A stretch of DNA of 64,000 nt from the NCBI GenBank assembly GCA_002862085.1, contig PKCK01000099.1, positions 19,490-83,489 on the forward strand, read 5' to 3'. The stretch comes from Planctomycetota bacterium (GTDB taxonomy: Bacteria; Planctomycetota; UBA1135; GCA-002686595). Shown here one piece after another: positions 50,610-59,040 of this stretch (the stretch's first letter is position 1; each line of letters starts with the position of its first letter). The position numbers were made by a program, and so were the translations under genes. The notes beneath the pieces are model-generated. The model was not told where the DNA came from. It searched no databases and saw only the letters and a list, made by a program, of their open reading frames with translations.

Positions 50610-51643
50610 GAACGCACCTCCGCCGCAGCGGTGAGCCGCACCCAGATGTCCGCGGCGCGCGCTGCGGCCCCCGAGTCGACCGACTCCCGAGCTCTTGCGA
50701 GCGCGACGTCCGCGTCGGACTCGACGCCCGCGACCAGGAGCGCCGCCGCCGCGTTGAGGCAGGTGGCGTCCCTCAAGGGGCCGGGTTCCCCGGCGAACAG
50801 CGCCCGAAGCAGGGCAGCGTTGTGGCCGGCGTCTCCTCCCGCCAGCGCCGTCGCCGGCGCCTCCTCCAGCCCGAGCGCACGCGCCTGGAGCGACGCCGCG
50901 GGCGCTGCGCCGAGGCGCGAGACGAGATTGTCGGGCTCGAGGGTGAGCTCGTCCGCACCTCCCCCGCCATGAACCACGTACGCCGCCTCCGTCTCGAGCT
51001 CCGCGAGGGCCCGCCCGAGGAGATCGACATGACCGCGGGTCGAGACGCCGATCACCTGGCGGCGAACGCCGCCGGGGTTGGCCAGTGGTCCCACGAGGTT
51101 GAAGACCGTCCGGATCCCCAGCGCTCGACGCACGGAGGCGGCGTGGCGCATCGACGGGTGGAACCGGCGGGCGAACAGGAACGTGAAGCCGCACTCGGCG
51201 AGCGCCGCGCGGCTGACCTCGTCGGGCACGTCCACCGCGCCGCCGAGGGCCTCGAGGAGATCCGCCGAGCCGCACTTCGAGGACACGCTGCGGTTGCCGT
51301 GCTTGACCACCTTGGCCCCCGCGCCGGCGGCGACGAAGGCCGCGGCGGTCGACACGTTGAAGGTGCCGAGCCCGTCGCCGCCGGTGCCGCAGGTGTCGAC
51401 GGCGGCCGCCTCTCCGTGCTCGAAGGGCCGCATGGATCGCCGGAGAGCGATCGCGACGCCCGCGACCTCCTCGGGGCTCTCACCCCGCTGGGCCAGCGCG
51501 ACGAGGAGCCCGCCGAGCAGCGCCGGGTCGACGCCTCCACCGAGCGACTCCCCGAAGAGAGCCGCTGTCTCTTCGCGGCCGAGACGGCCGCCGTCGAGGA
51601 CGCGCTTGAGCGCGTCCCGGAACCGATCGTCTGCGCTCGTCAT
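50606..51643 (-). CDS. trpD: Anthranilate phosphoribosyltransferase
   Basis: A 345-aa enzyme transferring phosphoribose from PRPP to anthranilate. The PRPP loop is CGTGGDGLGTFNVST, and the substrate loop KHGNRSVSSKCGSADLLEALG follows, with VFNLVGPLANP further on. The ATG at 51643 overlaps the trpG stop as ATGA. It is not fused to TrpG, the full-length stand-alone type. Confidence 0.97.
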   Translation of the reverse strand: MTSADDRFRDALKRVLDGGRLGREETAALFGESLGGGVDPALLGGLLVALAQRGESPEEVAGVAIALRRSMRPFEHGEAAAVDTCGTGGDGLGTFNVSTAAAFVAAGAGAKVVKHGNRSVSSKCGSADLLEALGGAVDVPDEVSRAALAECGFTFLFARRFHPSMRHAASVRRALGIRTVFNLVGPLANPGGVRRQVIGVSTRGHVDLLGRALAELETEAAYVVHGGGGADELTLEPDNLVSRLGAAPAASLQARALGLEEAPATALAGGDAGHNAALLRALFAGEPGPLRDATCLNAAAALLVAGVESDADVALARARESVDSGAAARAADIWVRLTAAAEVRS

Positions 51644-52248
51644 CGCAGGCTCCCTCCGACCGCCTCGAGGGCCACCGATTCCCCCGCCATCGAGAGGAAG
51701 CGACCCAGCAGCCGCATCCCGAGGGGCGTGAGGATGGACTCGGGATGGAACTGGACGCCGAAGCGCGGCATCGAGCGATGCTCGACCGCCATGACCGCGC
51801 CGTCCTCGGTCCACGCCGTGAGGCGGAGGGACCGGGGCAGCGCGTCGGCACGAGCCCGCAGCGAGTGATAGCGGCCGCAGGTGAGGGGTGAGGGCATCCC
51901 GTCGAAGATCCCCTCGCCCGTGTGGTGGACGAGGCTCGACTTGCCGTGCAAGGGCGCGCCATCCACCTCGAGGGCGCCCCCCTCCGACTCGACCAGGGTC
52001 TGATGGCCGAGGCACACGCCGAGGAGCGGCGTTCCCGCGGGGAGGGCGCGCACCAGGTCCAGGCAGATCCCCGCGTCCGCGGGACGGCCGGGCCCCGGCG
52101 AGAGGACCAGGGCCGAGGGATCGAGCGCGAGGGCTTCGGCGACGTCGAGCTCGTCGTTGCGCACCACGCGCACGTCGGCGCCGAGCATTCCGAGGGCCTG
52201 GTAGAGGTTGAAGACGAACGAGTCGTAGTTGTCGATCAGGAGGATCAT
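51640..52248 (-). CDS. trpG: Anthranilate synthase component II (glutaminase)
   Basis: A 202-aa glutamine amidotransferase supplying ammonia to TrpE. The catalytic Cys is in LGVCLGHQ, and the His-Glu pair in FHPES; the N-terminal LIDNYDSFVFNLYQAL is canonical. The ATG overlaps the trpE stop as ATGA, favouring equimolar synthesis of the two subunits. The second, unlinked copy at 33335 is assigned to PabA because of this dedicated one. Confidence 0.95.
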   Translation of the reverse strand: MILLIDNYDSFVFNLYQALGMLGADVRVVRNDELDVAEALALDPSALVLSPGPGRPADAGICLDLVRALPAGTPLLGVCLGHQTLVESEGGALEVDGAPLHGKSSLVHHTGEGIFDGMPSPLTCGRYHSLRARADALPRSLRLTAWTEDGAVMAVEHRSMPRFGVQFHPESILTPLGMRLLGRFLSMAGESVALEAVGGSLR

Positions 52249-53768
52249 CGAGCGGCCTCCGCGGCCTCGGGGGCGGTGGTGGGCGCGGCCGCGCCCTCTG
52301 GCTGGAAGGCCTCCGACGCGGCCAGCTCGACCGCCTCGAAGAGGGCCTGCGACTTGTGCAGGGTCTCCTCGAACTCGGCCGAGGGGTCGGAGTCGAGCAC
52401 GACGCCGGCGCCCGCCTGGACGAAGAGCTCACCGCGCGAGCAGACGATCGTCCGGATCGCGATCGCCATGTCGAGGTTGCCGGCGCGGTCGAGATACCCG
52501 AAGGCGCCGCCGTAGGCTCCGCGATCACGCTGCTCGATTCCGGCGCACAGGGTCATCGCACGGACCTTGGGCGCCCCGCTGACCGTGCCCGCGGGGAACG
52601 CCGCCTCGAGGGCGTCGATCGCGTCCTTGCCAGCGCTCAGCCTCGCGCGGACCCGGCTCACGAGGTGCTGGACGCGGGGGAAGCGCACGAGCCGGCGGTG
52701 CTCCTCGACCTCGACGCTGCCGAAACTCGCGACGCGACCCGCGTCGTTGCGCGCGAGGTCCACGAGCATGTCGTGCTCGGCGCACTCCTTCTCGTCACGG
52801 CGCAGCTCGGCGCCCAGGCGCGCGTCCTCCTCGGACGTCGCACCGCGGGGGCGGGTCCCCGCGATCGGGACCACCTCGATCCGGCCGTCCTGAACGCTCA
52901 CGAGCCGCTCGGGGCTCGAGCCCACGAGCGTCACATCGCCCGCCTCGAAGAAGAACATGTGCGGCGCCGGGTTCACGAGCCGCAGCACCCGGTACAGAGT
53001 GAAAGCGTCCCCTTCGAAGCGCTGTCGGAAGCGCTGGGAGAGCACGCACTGGAAGATCTCGCCGGCCCGGATCGCCTCCTGCAGGGAGCGGACGCCGGCC
53101 TCGAAGTCCTCGCGAGACATCGAAGGACGCGGCGCGTCCTCCAGCAGCCGGAAGCCACGCTCGGCGGGCGGAACGCCCGCGAGCTCTCGCGCGAGGCGCT
53201 CGACGTGAGCCGCGGCGTCGTGATGATCGGCCTCTCCTCCGGGCGCCGCGCAGAGGATCGTGAGGGTCTGGGCGCCGTGGTCGAAGGCGACCACGTTCGG
53301 GTAGTGATCGAAGAGCGCCTCGGGCTGATCGAAGTCGCGCACGGAGGGCCGCGGGACGCGCTCCTCCAGGGTCGAGGCCCACTCGTAGCTGAGGCTGCCG
53401 ATCCAACCGCCGCGAAACGGCGGCAGGTCGGGGTGCGCGGCCCCGGCCCCGGCGCGCCCGGTGCGCCGCGAGGCCTCTCGGAGGGCATCGGACGGCCCGA
53501 GGGGCAGGATCTCCTCCGCGCCGCTGCCGATCCTGAGGGAAGCGCGCTCCGCCCCGCCGCGGAGCTTCCCGTCAGGGTCCACGGCGACGAAGCTGTGGCT
53601 CGCGAGCCGCTCCGGCCCCTCGACCGACTCCAGCAGCGTTCCCTGACGGCCGGCGGCCCGCAGCAGCTCGAAGGCACGGACCGGGGTCAAGCGATCAGCG
53701 GGGTAGACCGCCCAGGCGAGCTGGTGGGTCGCCGCGTCGGCAGGAGTGGATCGTCGAAGGGGCTTCAT
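52245..53768 (-). CDS. trpE: Anthranilate synthase component I
   Basis: A 507-aa chorismate-using enzyme that makes anthranilate with TrpG. The catalytic half carries PIAGTRPRG (Ala where PabB has Lys), DLARNDAGRV and PAGTVSGAPKVRAM, with SSPERLVSV before. The N-terminal tryptophan feedback site is recognised by LLESVEG near residue 55, matching the family LLES. The ATG at 53768 lies about 58 nt after the attenuator hairpin. It is the first gene of the operon, so its expression and that of all downstream genes should respond to charged tRNA-Trp. Confidence 0.97.
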   Translation of the reverse strand: MKPLRRSTPADAATHQLAWAVYPADRLTPVRAFELLRAAGRQGTLLESVEGPERLASHSFVAVDPDGKLRGGAERASLRIGSGAEEILPLGPSDALREASRRTGRAGAGAAHPDLPPFRGGWIGSLSYEWASTLEERVPRPSVRDFDQPEALFDHYPNVVAFDHGAQTLTILCAAPGGEADHHDAAAHVERLARELAGVPPAERGFRLLEDAPRPSMSREDFEAGVRSLQEAIRAGEIFQCVLSQRFRQRFEGDAFTLYRVLRLVNPAPHMFFFEAGDVTLVGSSPERLVSVQDGRIEVVPIAGTRPRGATSEEDARLGAELRRDEKECAEHDMLVDLARNDAGRVASFGSVEVEEHRRLVRFPRVQHLVSRVRARLSAGKDAIDALEAAFPAGTVSGAPKVRAMTLCAGIEQRDRGAYGGAFGYLDRAGNLDMAIAIRTIVCSRGELFVQAGAGVVLDSDPSAEFEETLHKSQALFEAVELAASEAFQPEGAAAPTTAPEAAEAAR

Positions 53769-53825
53769 GGAGGGAGGAGTCGGCAGGGGCGGCGGGCGGC
53801 TCGGAGGAGGGGCGGTGAGGGCCCG

Positions 53826-53869
53826 GCAAAAGGACGCGGGCCCTCGAGAGAGGTCTCTCGAGGGCCCGC
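53826..53869 (-). terminator. trp attenuator terminator
   Basis: A perfect 15-bp stem (GCGGGCCCTCGAGAG with its complement) around a 4-nt loop, followed on the minus strand by GTCCTTTTGC. It lies between the leader peptide stop and trpE. This is the intrinsic terminator expected of a trp attenuator. Confidence 0.85.
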
Positions 53870-53970
53870 AGGTGTTCGATCGGTCGCGCTCGTCGGCGCG
53901 GGAGGCTCGTGTCGGCTCGGACGGTCAGGACGCGCGAGCCGGAGCCCCCGGGGAACACCCGGGGCCCTCG
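53855..53970 (-). promoter_or_regulatory. Candidate antiterminator pairing in the trp leader
   Basis: The leader segment CGAGGGCCC (minus strand 53970-53962), just after the Trp codons, is perfectly complementary to GGGCCCTCG inside the 5' arm of the terminator (53867-53859). Pairing would block the terminator. A competing local hairpin exists in the same leader stretch (CCCCGGG/CCCGGGG). The pairing is read from sequence; that it forms in RNA is inference. Confidence 0.55.
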
Positions 53971-54011
53971 GGCCACCATCGCCAGAGCCAGGAAAGACTC
54001 GCGAGGTTCAT
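53925..54011 (-). CDS. trpL: trp operon leader peptide
   Basis: A 28-codon ORF on the minus strand. It starts MNLASLS and then has four Trp codons in six positions (WLWRWW, residues 8-13), ending in a Pro/Gly/Ala-rich stretch. Its stop is 55 nt before the terminator hairpin. The ORF track hides it inside a longer spurious frame. Such Trp clustering immediately upstream of trpE is diagnostic of attenuation by ribosome stalling. No Shine-Dalgarno sequence is seen before the ATG. Confidence 0.88.
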   Translation of the reverse strand: MNLASLSWLWRWWPEGPGCSPGAPARAS

Positions 54012-54182
54012 GTCGTCGGAGCGGCGCATCGCTGAGGGAACACTAGGCCCACGCACGGGTCGCGCCACTCTCGCGTGCTCAAAAATCTCGCGCGGTGCGA
54101 CCCTCGGCCCCAACGGTCTGCCTCGACGTGATCGCGAGCAGATGGCTCCGCTTGCCCCGCCCACGACGGGTCCCCGGGCGCC

Positions 54183-55553
54183 TCAGCGCGCCACCGCGAT
54201 CGTCTTCGGCACCGTGAACTGCCGGTGGCCGTCCGCGCCGCCGAGGAACCCGAAGCCGCTCTGGCGCGCGCCGACCCAGGGAGTCGTCGACGTCCCGCCG
54301 AGGTAGCGATTCACGCCGACCTGGCCGGCGCGGAGCCGACGCGCCACGCGCTGGGCTCGCTCCGCATCGGCGGTCCAGACGTTCGCTCCGAGGCCGTAGA
54401 TCGTGTCGTTCGCGAGCCGGACGCCCTCGTCCTCGCTCCCGTCGAAGCGCGTCACCGACACCACCGGACCGAAGGTCTCCGCGTGCGTGATCGGGTTGTC
54501 CTGGGCCACGCCGGTGAGGACCGTCGCGGGATAGAAGCACCCGGGTCCCTCGGCCGGCTCGCCCCCCATGACCAGCCGCGCGCCCGCCTCCACGGCCGCC
54601 CGCACCTGGGCGTCCACGCGATCCCGCTGTCCCGCCGAGACCAGCGGCCCCATCTTCGTGCCCTTCTCGCGCGGGTCGCCGTGGGTCCAGCTCCGCGCGA
54701 GCTCCTCGACCTTCGCCTCGAACGCGTCGGCGATCTCATCGGCCACGTAGACACGCTCGATGGAACAGCACACCTGGCCGGTGTTCCGCAGCGAGTGGTC
54801 CACGGCGCACCGCGCAGCCTCGTCGACGTCCGCGTCGCCGAAGACGACGAGCGGGTCCTTGCCGCCGAGCTCGAGCACCAGCCGCTTCAAGGACCCGGCC
54901 GCCTCCGACATGATGCGCGCACCGGTGTCGCGGCTCCCGACGAAGCCGATCATGTCCACGTCCGAACGGACGAGCTCTGCGCCGACGTCGCCCGCCCCCT
55001 GGACGAGCTGGAGCACGCCCGCCGGGAGGACCTGCTGCAAGAGCTCCGCCAGCCGCGCGCCGACCAGAGGCGTGTGCTCGCTCGGCTTGAAGACGACGGC
55101 GTTGCCCGCGACGAGCGCCGGCGTGAGGATCGAGAGCGGCATCCCGACCGGGAAGTTCCAGGGGGTGATCGCGGCCACGACGCCGAGGGGCTCGCGCACG
55201 ACGGTCACGTCCTGAGTGCTGGACGCAGGCCGCTCCGGCGCGAGGGCTGCAACGACCTGGTCGACCTCGTCCGCGACGGAGCCCGCGTAGCTCTTCACTT
55301 CACCCACGGCGCTGCGGAGGGTCTTGCCCATTTCGCGCGTGATCAGCGCGCCGAGCTCCTCCGCGTCCGCTGCGAGCAGCTCGCCGAACCTCTCGAGCCG
55401 CGCGGCCCGCTCCTGGATCGGCTCCGCGCTCCAGGCCTCCGCGGCGGCTCTCGCGTCCGCGGCCGCGGCCTCGACCTGCTCCGGGCTGGCGAACGGAATG
55501 TCGGCGATCGTCTCGCCGGTCGAGGGGTCGATGTCCGGGAACGTGGGGCTCAT
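54183..55553 (-). CDS. Aldehyde dehydrogenase (succinate-semialdehyde-type)
   Basis: A 456-aa NAD(P)-dependent aldehyde dehydrogenase. Catalytic Cys is in NTGQVCCSIERVYV, general-base Glu in VLELGGKDP, and the coenzyme region in PWNFPVGMP and GFVGSRDTGARI. The sequence is closest in feel to the succinate-semialdehyde/lactaldehyde type, but the substrate is not predictable. The ATG at 55553 is preferred to the GTG two codons earlier. It lies upstream of the trp leader on the same strand with a 171-nt gap, in which I could not find a convincing sigma-70 promoter; a T-rich island (GAGATTTTTGAG) lies near 54095. Confidence 0.9.
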   Translation of the reverse strand: MSPTFPDIDPSTGETIADIPFASPEQVEAAAADARAAAEAWSAEPIQERAARLERFGELLAADAEELGALITREMGKTLRSAVGEVKSYAGSVADEVDQVVAALAPERPASSTQDVTVVREPLGVVAAITPWNFPVGMPLSILTPALVAGNAVVFKPSEHTPLVGARLAELLQQVLPAGVLQLVQGAGDVGAELVRSDVDMIGFVGSRDTGARIMSEAAGSLKRLVLELGGKDPLVVFGDADVDEAARCAVDHSLRNTGQVCCSIERVYVADEIADAFEAKVEELARSWTHGDPREKGTKMGPLVSAGQRDRVDAQVRAAVEAGARLVMGGEPAEGPGCFYPATVLTGVAQDNPITHAETFGPVVSVTRFDGSEDEGVRLANDTIYGLGANVWTADAERAQRVARRLRAGQVGVNRYLGGTSTTPWVGARQSGFGFLGGADGHRQFTVPKTIAVAR

Positions 55554-55658
55554 GGGCACAAGGGTAGCCGCAGCGCACGCGGTGGTGGCGACGGGCGGAC
55601 GGACACCGAACGGAGACCAGGAGAGGGGCCTCTCGCTGACGCGAGCAGCGCGCTCGCT

Positions 55659-56393
55659 CTACTTGAAGACGCTCGCTCGATCGATGGGCCACAGCCGCGC
55701 GCGGACCTTGCCCCGCAGGTACTCGTGGGGAACCTGGCCGAACTCGCGGCTGTCGGAGCTGCGGATCCGGTTGTCGCCGAGGACGAAGTAGCTGTCCTCC
55801 TGGACGGTGGTGTCCACGAGGGCGTAGGGATCGTTGGAATCGGGGTCGACGTAGGGCTCCTCGACGAGCTGGCCGTTGACCCAGACGAAGCCCTCGCAGA
55901 TCTGGACGTGGTCGCCGGGCAGGCCGATGACGCGCTTGACGTAGTCGAGTGACGGGTCCATCGGATAGCGGAGCACCGCGATGTCACCTCGCTCGGGACG
56001 CGTGAACAGGTAGCTGACGTGATCGACGAGGATCCGGTCACGATCCTCGATCCCGGGCAGCATCGAGCCGCCGCGGACCTCGCTGAAGTTGAAGCAGAGG
56101 GCCCAGGCGAGCATCACCATGACGCCGGACTTGGCGCAGAACGCGAGGGCCTGCGCGCCGAGTCCCGGTCGTCGTCGCTCCGGAAGCGGAGCCTGGCGCC
56201 ACGCGGAGCGTCGCCGCTGGCCGGCGTCGTCGGGCCGGGGCGCGAACAGCGTGCTCCGCCGCTGCGCCCGATGAGGCGCCGCCCCACCGCTGGCCCGGTC
56301 TCGCCTGCGCCGGTCCCCGGCGCTGCGGCGTCCCAGCAGCAGTGCGAATGCGCCCTCCCAGCCGCGGCTCTCGTGCTCGACCCTCTTGCTCAC
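55659..56393 (-). CDS. lepB: Signal peptidase I
   Basis: The serine/lysine-dyad protease that removes signal peptides. Catalytic Ser110 is in GGSMLPGI and catalytic Lys153 in DYVKRVIGLPGD; the GDNRIRSSDSREFG box is also intact. A single transmembrane helix (VMVMLAWALCFNF) precedes the Ser. The first 80 residues before the helix, from a GTG at 56393, are Arg-rich and unrelated to known LepB N-termini, so a later start is possible; no ATG occurs until just before the helix. It is divergent from the M24 peptidase gene. Confidence 0.9.
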   Translation of the reverse strand: MSKRVEHESRGWEGAFALLLGRRSAGDRRRRDRASGGAAPHRAQRRSTLFAPRPDDAGQRRRSAWRQAPLPERRRPGLGAQALAFCAKSGVMVMLAWALCFNFSEVRGGSMLPGIEDRDRILVDHVSYLFTRPERGDIAVLRYPMDPSLDYVKRVIGLPGDHVQICEGFVWVNGQLVEEPYVDPDSNDPYALVDTTVQEDSYFVLGDNRIRSSDSREFGQVPHEYLRGKVRARLWPIDRASVFK

Positions 56394-56511
56394 CCGTCCC
56401 CGATCGGAGGCTCCGGGGGCCCGAATGAAGGGACGAACGCGCTTCGATTTCGCAGTCTTTGAGCGAGACCCGAACCGTCTCCGAGGGCGACAGATCGCTA
56501 CATTTCGTGCC

Positions 56512-57747
56512 ATGGGAATGACAGCCAATGTCCCCACCGGGGACGTCTCAGCGTCCGAGCTGGAGAGACGGGCGGAGCTCGAGCTCCAGCTCTCGGGATA
56601 CGAAGCGCCCCCCGCACCGCTCAGCGCGGACGAGCGTGTCCAATTTCGAGCGCGTCTCACGGGGCTCCTCGCCGAGGCGGACGTCGACGCGATGCTGATC
56701 GAGCCCGGCGGGACCCTCGAACACCTGACCGGTGTCTCCTTCCACGGCTCCGAGCGCCTCATGGCCGCCGCGGCCCTCGCGGACGGCTCGTTCGTGTGGA
56801 TCTCCCCGGCCTTCGAGGCGAGCCGCGTCGGCGCGCTCTGCGAGGCGGCCTCGGGCTCCACCGCGCTCGCCGGGAACGTCATCCCCTGGGAGGAGCACGA
56901 GAACGGCGCCGAGATCTTCGCGGCCGCCCTGCGCGAGCGCGGCCTCTCGAGAGTGGTCGCGGACCCCGACGTCCGCGCGCGCTTCCTCCTCCCCATCGGC
57001 GAGGCACTCGGGAGCCACGTCGGATCCGGCGCCGAGATCGCTCGCCGGCTCCGCGGGCCCAAGACCGAACGCGAGATGGAGATCCTGCGCTCCGCGCAGG
57101 AGCGCACCCAGGCCGCGATCCGCGCCGTGCATTCGGTCACCGAGCCGGGCATGCGCAGCAGCGAGGTCGGACGACTGGCCCATCACGCCCAGCACGTCCT
57201 GGGACTGGACGGCACGTGGGACCTCTCGCTGGCGGGGCCGAGCGGCGCGTTCCCCCACGGCGACTCCGTGGATCGAGAGCTCGAGAAGGGCACCGTGATG
57301 CTGCTCGACACGGGCGGACGGCTTCACGGCTACTGCAGCGACACGACCCGGACCTGGGTCGTCGGCGCGGAGCCCTCGGAGGAGGTGCAGCGGGTCTGGA
57401 ACGCCGTACGCGCGGCGCAGCTCGCGGGCTTCGCCGCGATGAAGCCGGGCGCGCGCACCGGAGACGCCGACGCGGCGGCCCGCAAGGCCCTCGCCGACGC
57501 CGGTTTCGACGGCGGCTACGGACACCTCTCCCACCGGCTCGGCCACGGGATCGGCGTGGAGATCCACGAGCCGCCCTACCTCGACGGTGGTTCCGACGCG
57601 CTGATGGAGCCTGGCATGTGCTTCACCAACGAACCTGGCATCTACCAGCCCGGGAAGTTCGGCCTGCGGATCGAGGACATCTGTTTCGTGACCGAGGACG
57701 GAGCTGATCACTTCGGCGTCTGGCAGGAGGGCCCTGCCGCGCCGTGA
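56512..57747 (+). CDS. M24-family Xaa-Pro peptidase (second copy)
   Basis: A 411-aa metallopeptidase of the creatinase/prolidase fold. All five metal ligands are present: Asp266, Asp277 (YCSDTTRTW), His345 (GHGIGVEIHE), Glu374 (NEPGIYQ) and Glu388 (RIEDICF). It differs from pepP by having a shorter N-terminal domain (PGGTLEHLTGVSFHGSERL). It would cleave dipeptides or peptides with Xaa-Pro N-termini. It is translationally coupled to an ABC-2 permease by a GTGA overlap, which suggests joint action with the exporter. The first of two ATGs (56512, 56518) is taken. Confidence 0.9.
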   Translation: MGMTANVPTGDVSASELERRAELELQLSGYEAPPAPLSADERVQFRARLTGLLAEADVDAMLIEPGGTLEHLTGVSFHGSERLMAAAALADGSFVWISPAFEASRVGALCEAASGSTALAGNVIPWEEHENGAEIFAAALRERGLSRVVADPDVRARFLLPIGEALGSHVGSGAEIARRLRGPKTEREMEILRSAQERTQAAIRAVHSVTEPGMRSSEVGRLAHHAQHVLGLDGTWDLSLAGPSGAFPHGDSVDRELEKGTVMLLDTGGRLHGYCSDTTRTWVVGAEPSEEVQRVWNAVRAAQLAGFAAMKPGARTGDADAAARKALADAGFDGGYGHLSHRLGHGIGVEIHEPPYLDGGSDALMEPGMCFTNEPGIYQPGKFGLRIEDICFVTEDGADHFGVWQEGPAAP

Positions 57748-59036
57748 GCCGAGGCCGTCGAGGAGCCGCGTCGATCCTCGGCGCTGCTCTCCGGGTCGCG
57801 CGCAAAGAGCTCGTGGAGGGCTTCCGCGATCGCCAGACCCTGATCTACACCTTCGTCCTACCGGTCTGCATGTACCCGGCCCTGGGCTGGATCATGATCC
57901 AGGGCCTGCTCATCGTTCAGGGCCAGAACAGCGCCCGGGACGTCACCGTGGGACTCGTCGCCCCCGCCGAGCTCGCGCCAGAGGCGACGCAGGCCATCTC
58001 CGCCCGGCCCGAGGACGAGGCCAGCGGCGGCCGCGTCGAGGTCCTGCCGCTCGATCTGCCGCCGGACGCCGACGCAGCGGCTCTCAGATCTGCGCTGGAG
58101 GAGTACGACGCCGTCGTCGCTCTCCCGGGGCTCCCGGGCGGTCCGAAGAAGGTCCGGGTGCTCTTCGACAGCACACGATCGAGGTCGGGGACCGCCCGTG
58201 ACCGGATCGAGGCCTCGCTGGAGCGATGGGCGGAGGTGCTCCGCGGTCGGGCCGCCGAGGAGCGCGCCATCGATCCGCGCGCGCTCGACCCGATCGACGT
58301 CTCCAGCGAGTCGGTCGCCGAGGAGTCGGACCAGGCGAACGTCGTCCTGTCCCTGCTCCTGCCGATGCTGCTGGTGTTCATGAGCGTGCTCGGCGCCTTC
58401 TTCCCGGCCGTCGACCTGACAGCGGGTGAGAAGGAGAGACGCTGCGCCGAGACGACGATGCTCCTGCCGGTCCCCATGACCGCGGTGCACCTCGGGAAGA
58501 TCCTCGCGGTGTGCGCCTCGGCGATGATCGCGACGACCCTCAACCTCGCGGCGCTCGCCCTGTCCGCCGGGCACCTCATCGACCAGCTCTCCGCGGCCGC
58601 CGATCGGTCGATCGCCCTGGAGCTGCCGGTCGGCGCGCTCGTGAAGATCCTCCCGCTCGCGGTCCTCTTCGCGTTCTTCGTGAGCGCCGCGCTGACGGGG
58701 TTCGCGAGCCTCGCCGCGAGCTTCAAGGAGGGTCAGGCCCTCCTCGGCCCGGTCCAGATGCTCTTCATCCTCCCGGCCATGACCGCACAGCTCCCTGGCC
58801 TCGCCCTCGACAGCACCACCGCGTTCATCCCGGTGGTGAACGTCGCCCTCGCCTTCCGAGGCCTGCTCGTCGGGGATGTGAACGCGCTGCCACTCGCGCT
58901 CTGCGCAGGCGCGCTCCTGCTCCTCGCTCTGGCCGCCATCTGGCTCTCGGTGCGACTCCGCAGCAACGAGAAGGTCGCCCTCTCGGGCGAGACGCTCTCC
59001 CTCGGCAGCCTCGTCGGGCTCCTGCGCTCGAAGTGA
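57744..59036 (+). CDS. ABC-2 permease, NatB-like
   Basis: A 430-aa membrane protein with one N-terminal transmembrane segment (residues 35-58), a large extracytoplasmic domain to about residue 190, then five or six segments. The layout and the ABC2_membrane signature around SAGEKER-type coupling motif (LTAGEKERRCAETTMLLPVPM, residues 225-245) identify the NatB/CcmB-like ABC-2 family. GTG start overlaps the peptidase stop. It shares architecture with the first half of the fusion protein two genes on; together with the ATPase they may form a heterodimeric exporter. Confidence 0.86.
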   Translation: MSRGRRGAASILGAALRVARKELVEGFRDRQTLIYTFVLPVCMYPALGWIMIQGLLIVQGQNSARDVTVGLVAPAELAPEATQAISARPEDEASGGRVEVLPLDLPPDADAAALRSALEEYDAVVALPGLPGGPKKVRVLFDSTRSRSGTARDRIEASLERWAEVLRGRAAEERAIDPRALDPIDVSSESVAEESDQANVVLSLLLPMLLVFMSVLGAFFPAVDLTAGEKERRCAETTMLLPVPMTAVHLGKILAVCASAMIATTLNLAALALSAGHLIDQLSAAADRSIALELPVGALVKILPLAVLFAFFVSAALTGFASLAASFKEGQALLGPVQMLFILPAMTAQLPGLALDSTTAFIPVVNVALAFRGLLVGDVNALPLALCAGALLLLALAAIWLSVRLRSNEKVALSGETLSLGSLVGLLRSK

Positions 59037-59040
59037 TCCG

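Noticed and set aside
54012-54182. Promoter of the trp operon
   Set aside because: Candidate -10 (TAGTGT) and -35 (TTGAGC) sequences are wrongly spaced; no pair close to the consensus seen at tRNA-Glu was found.
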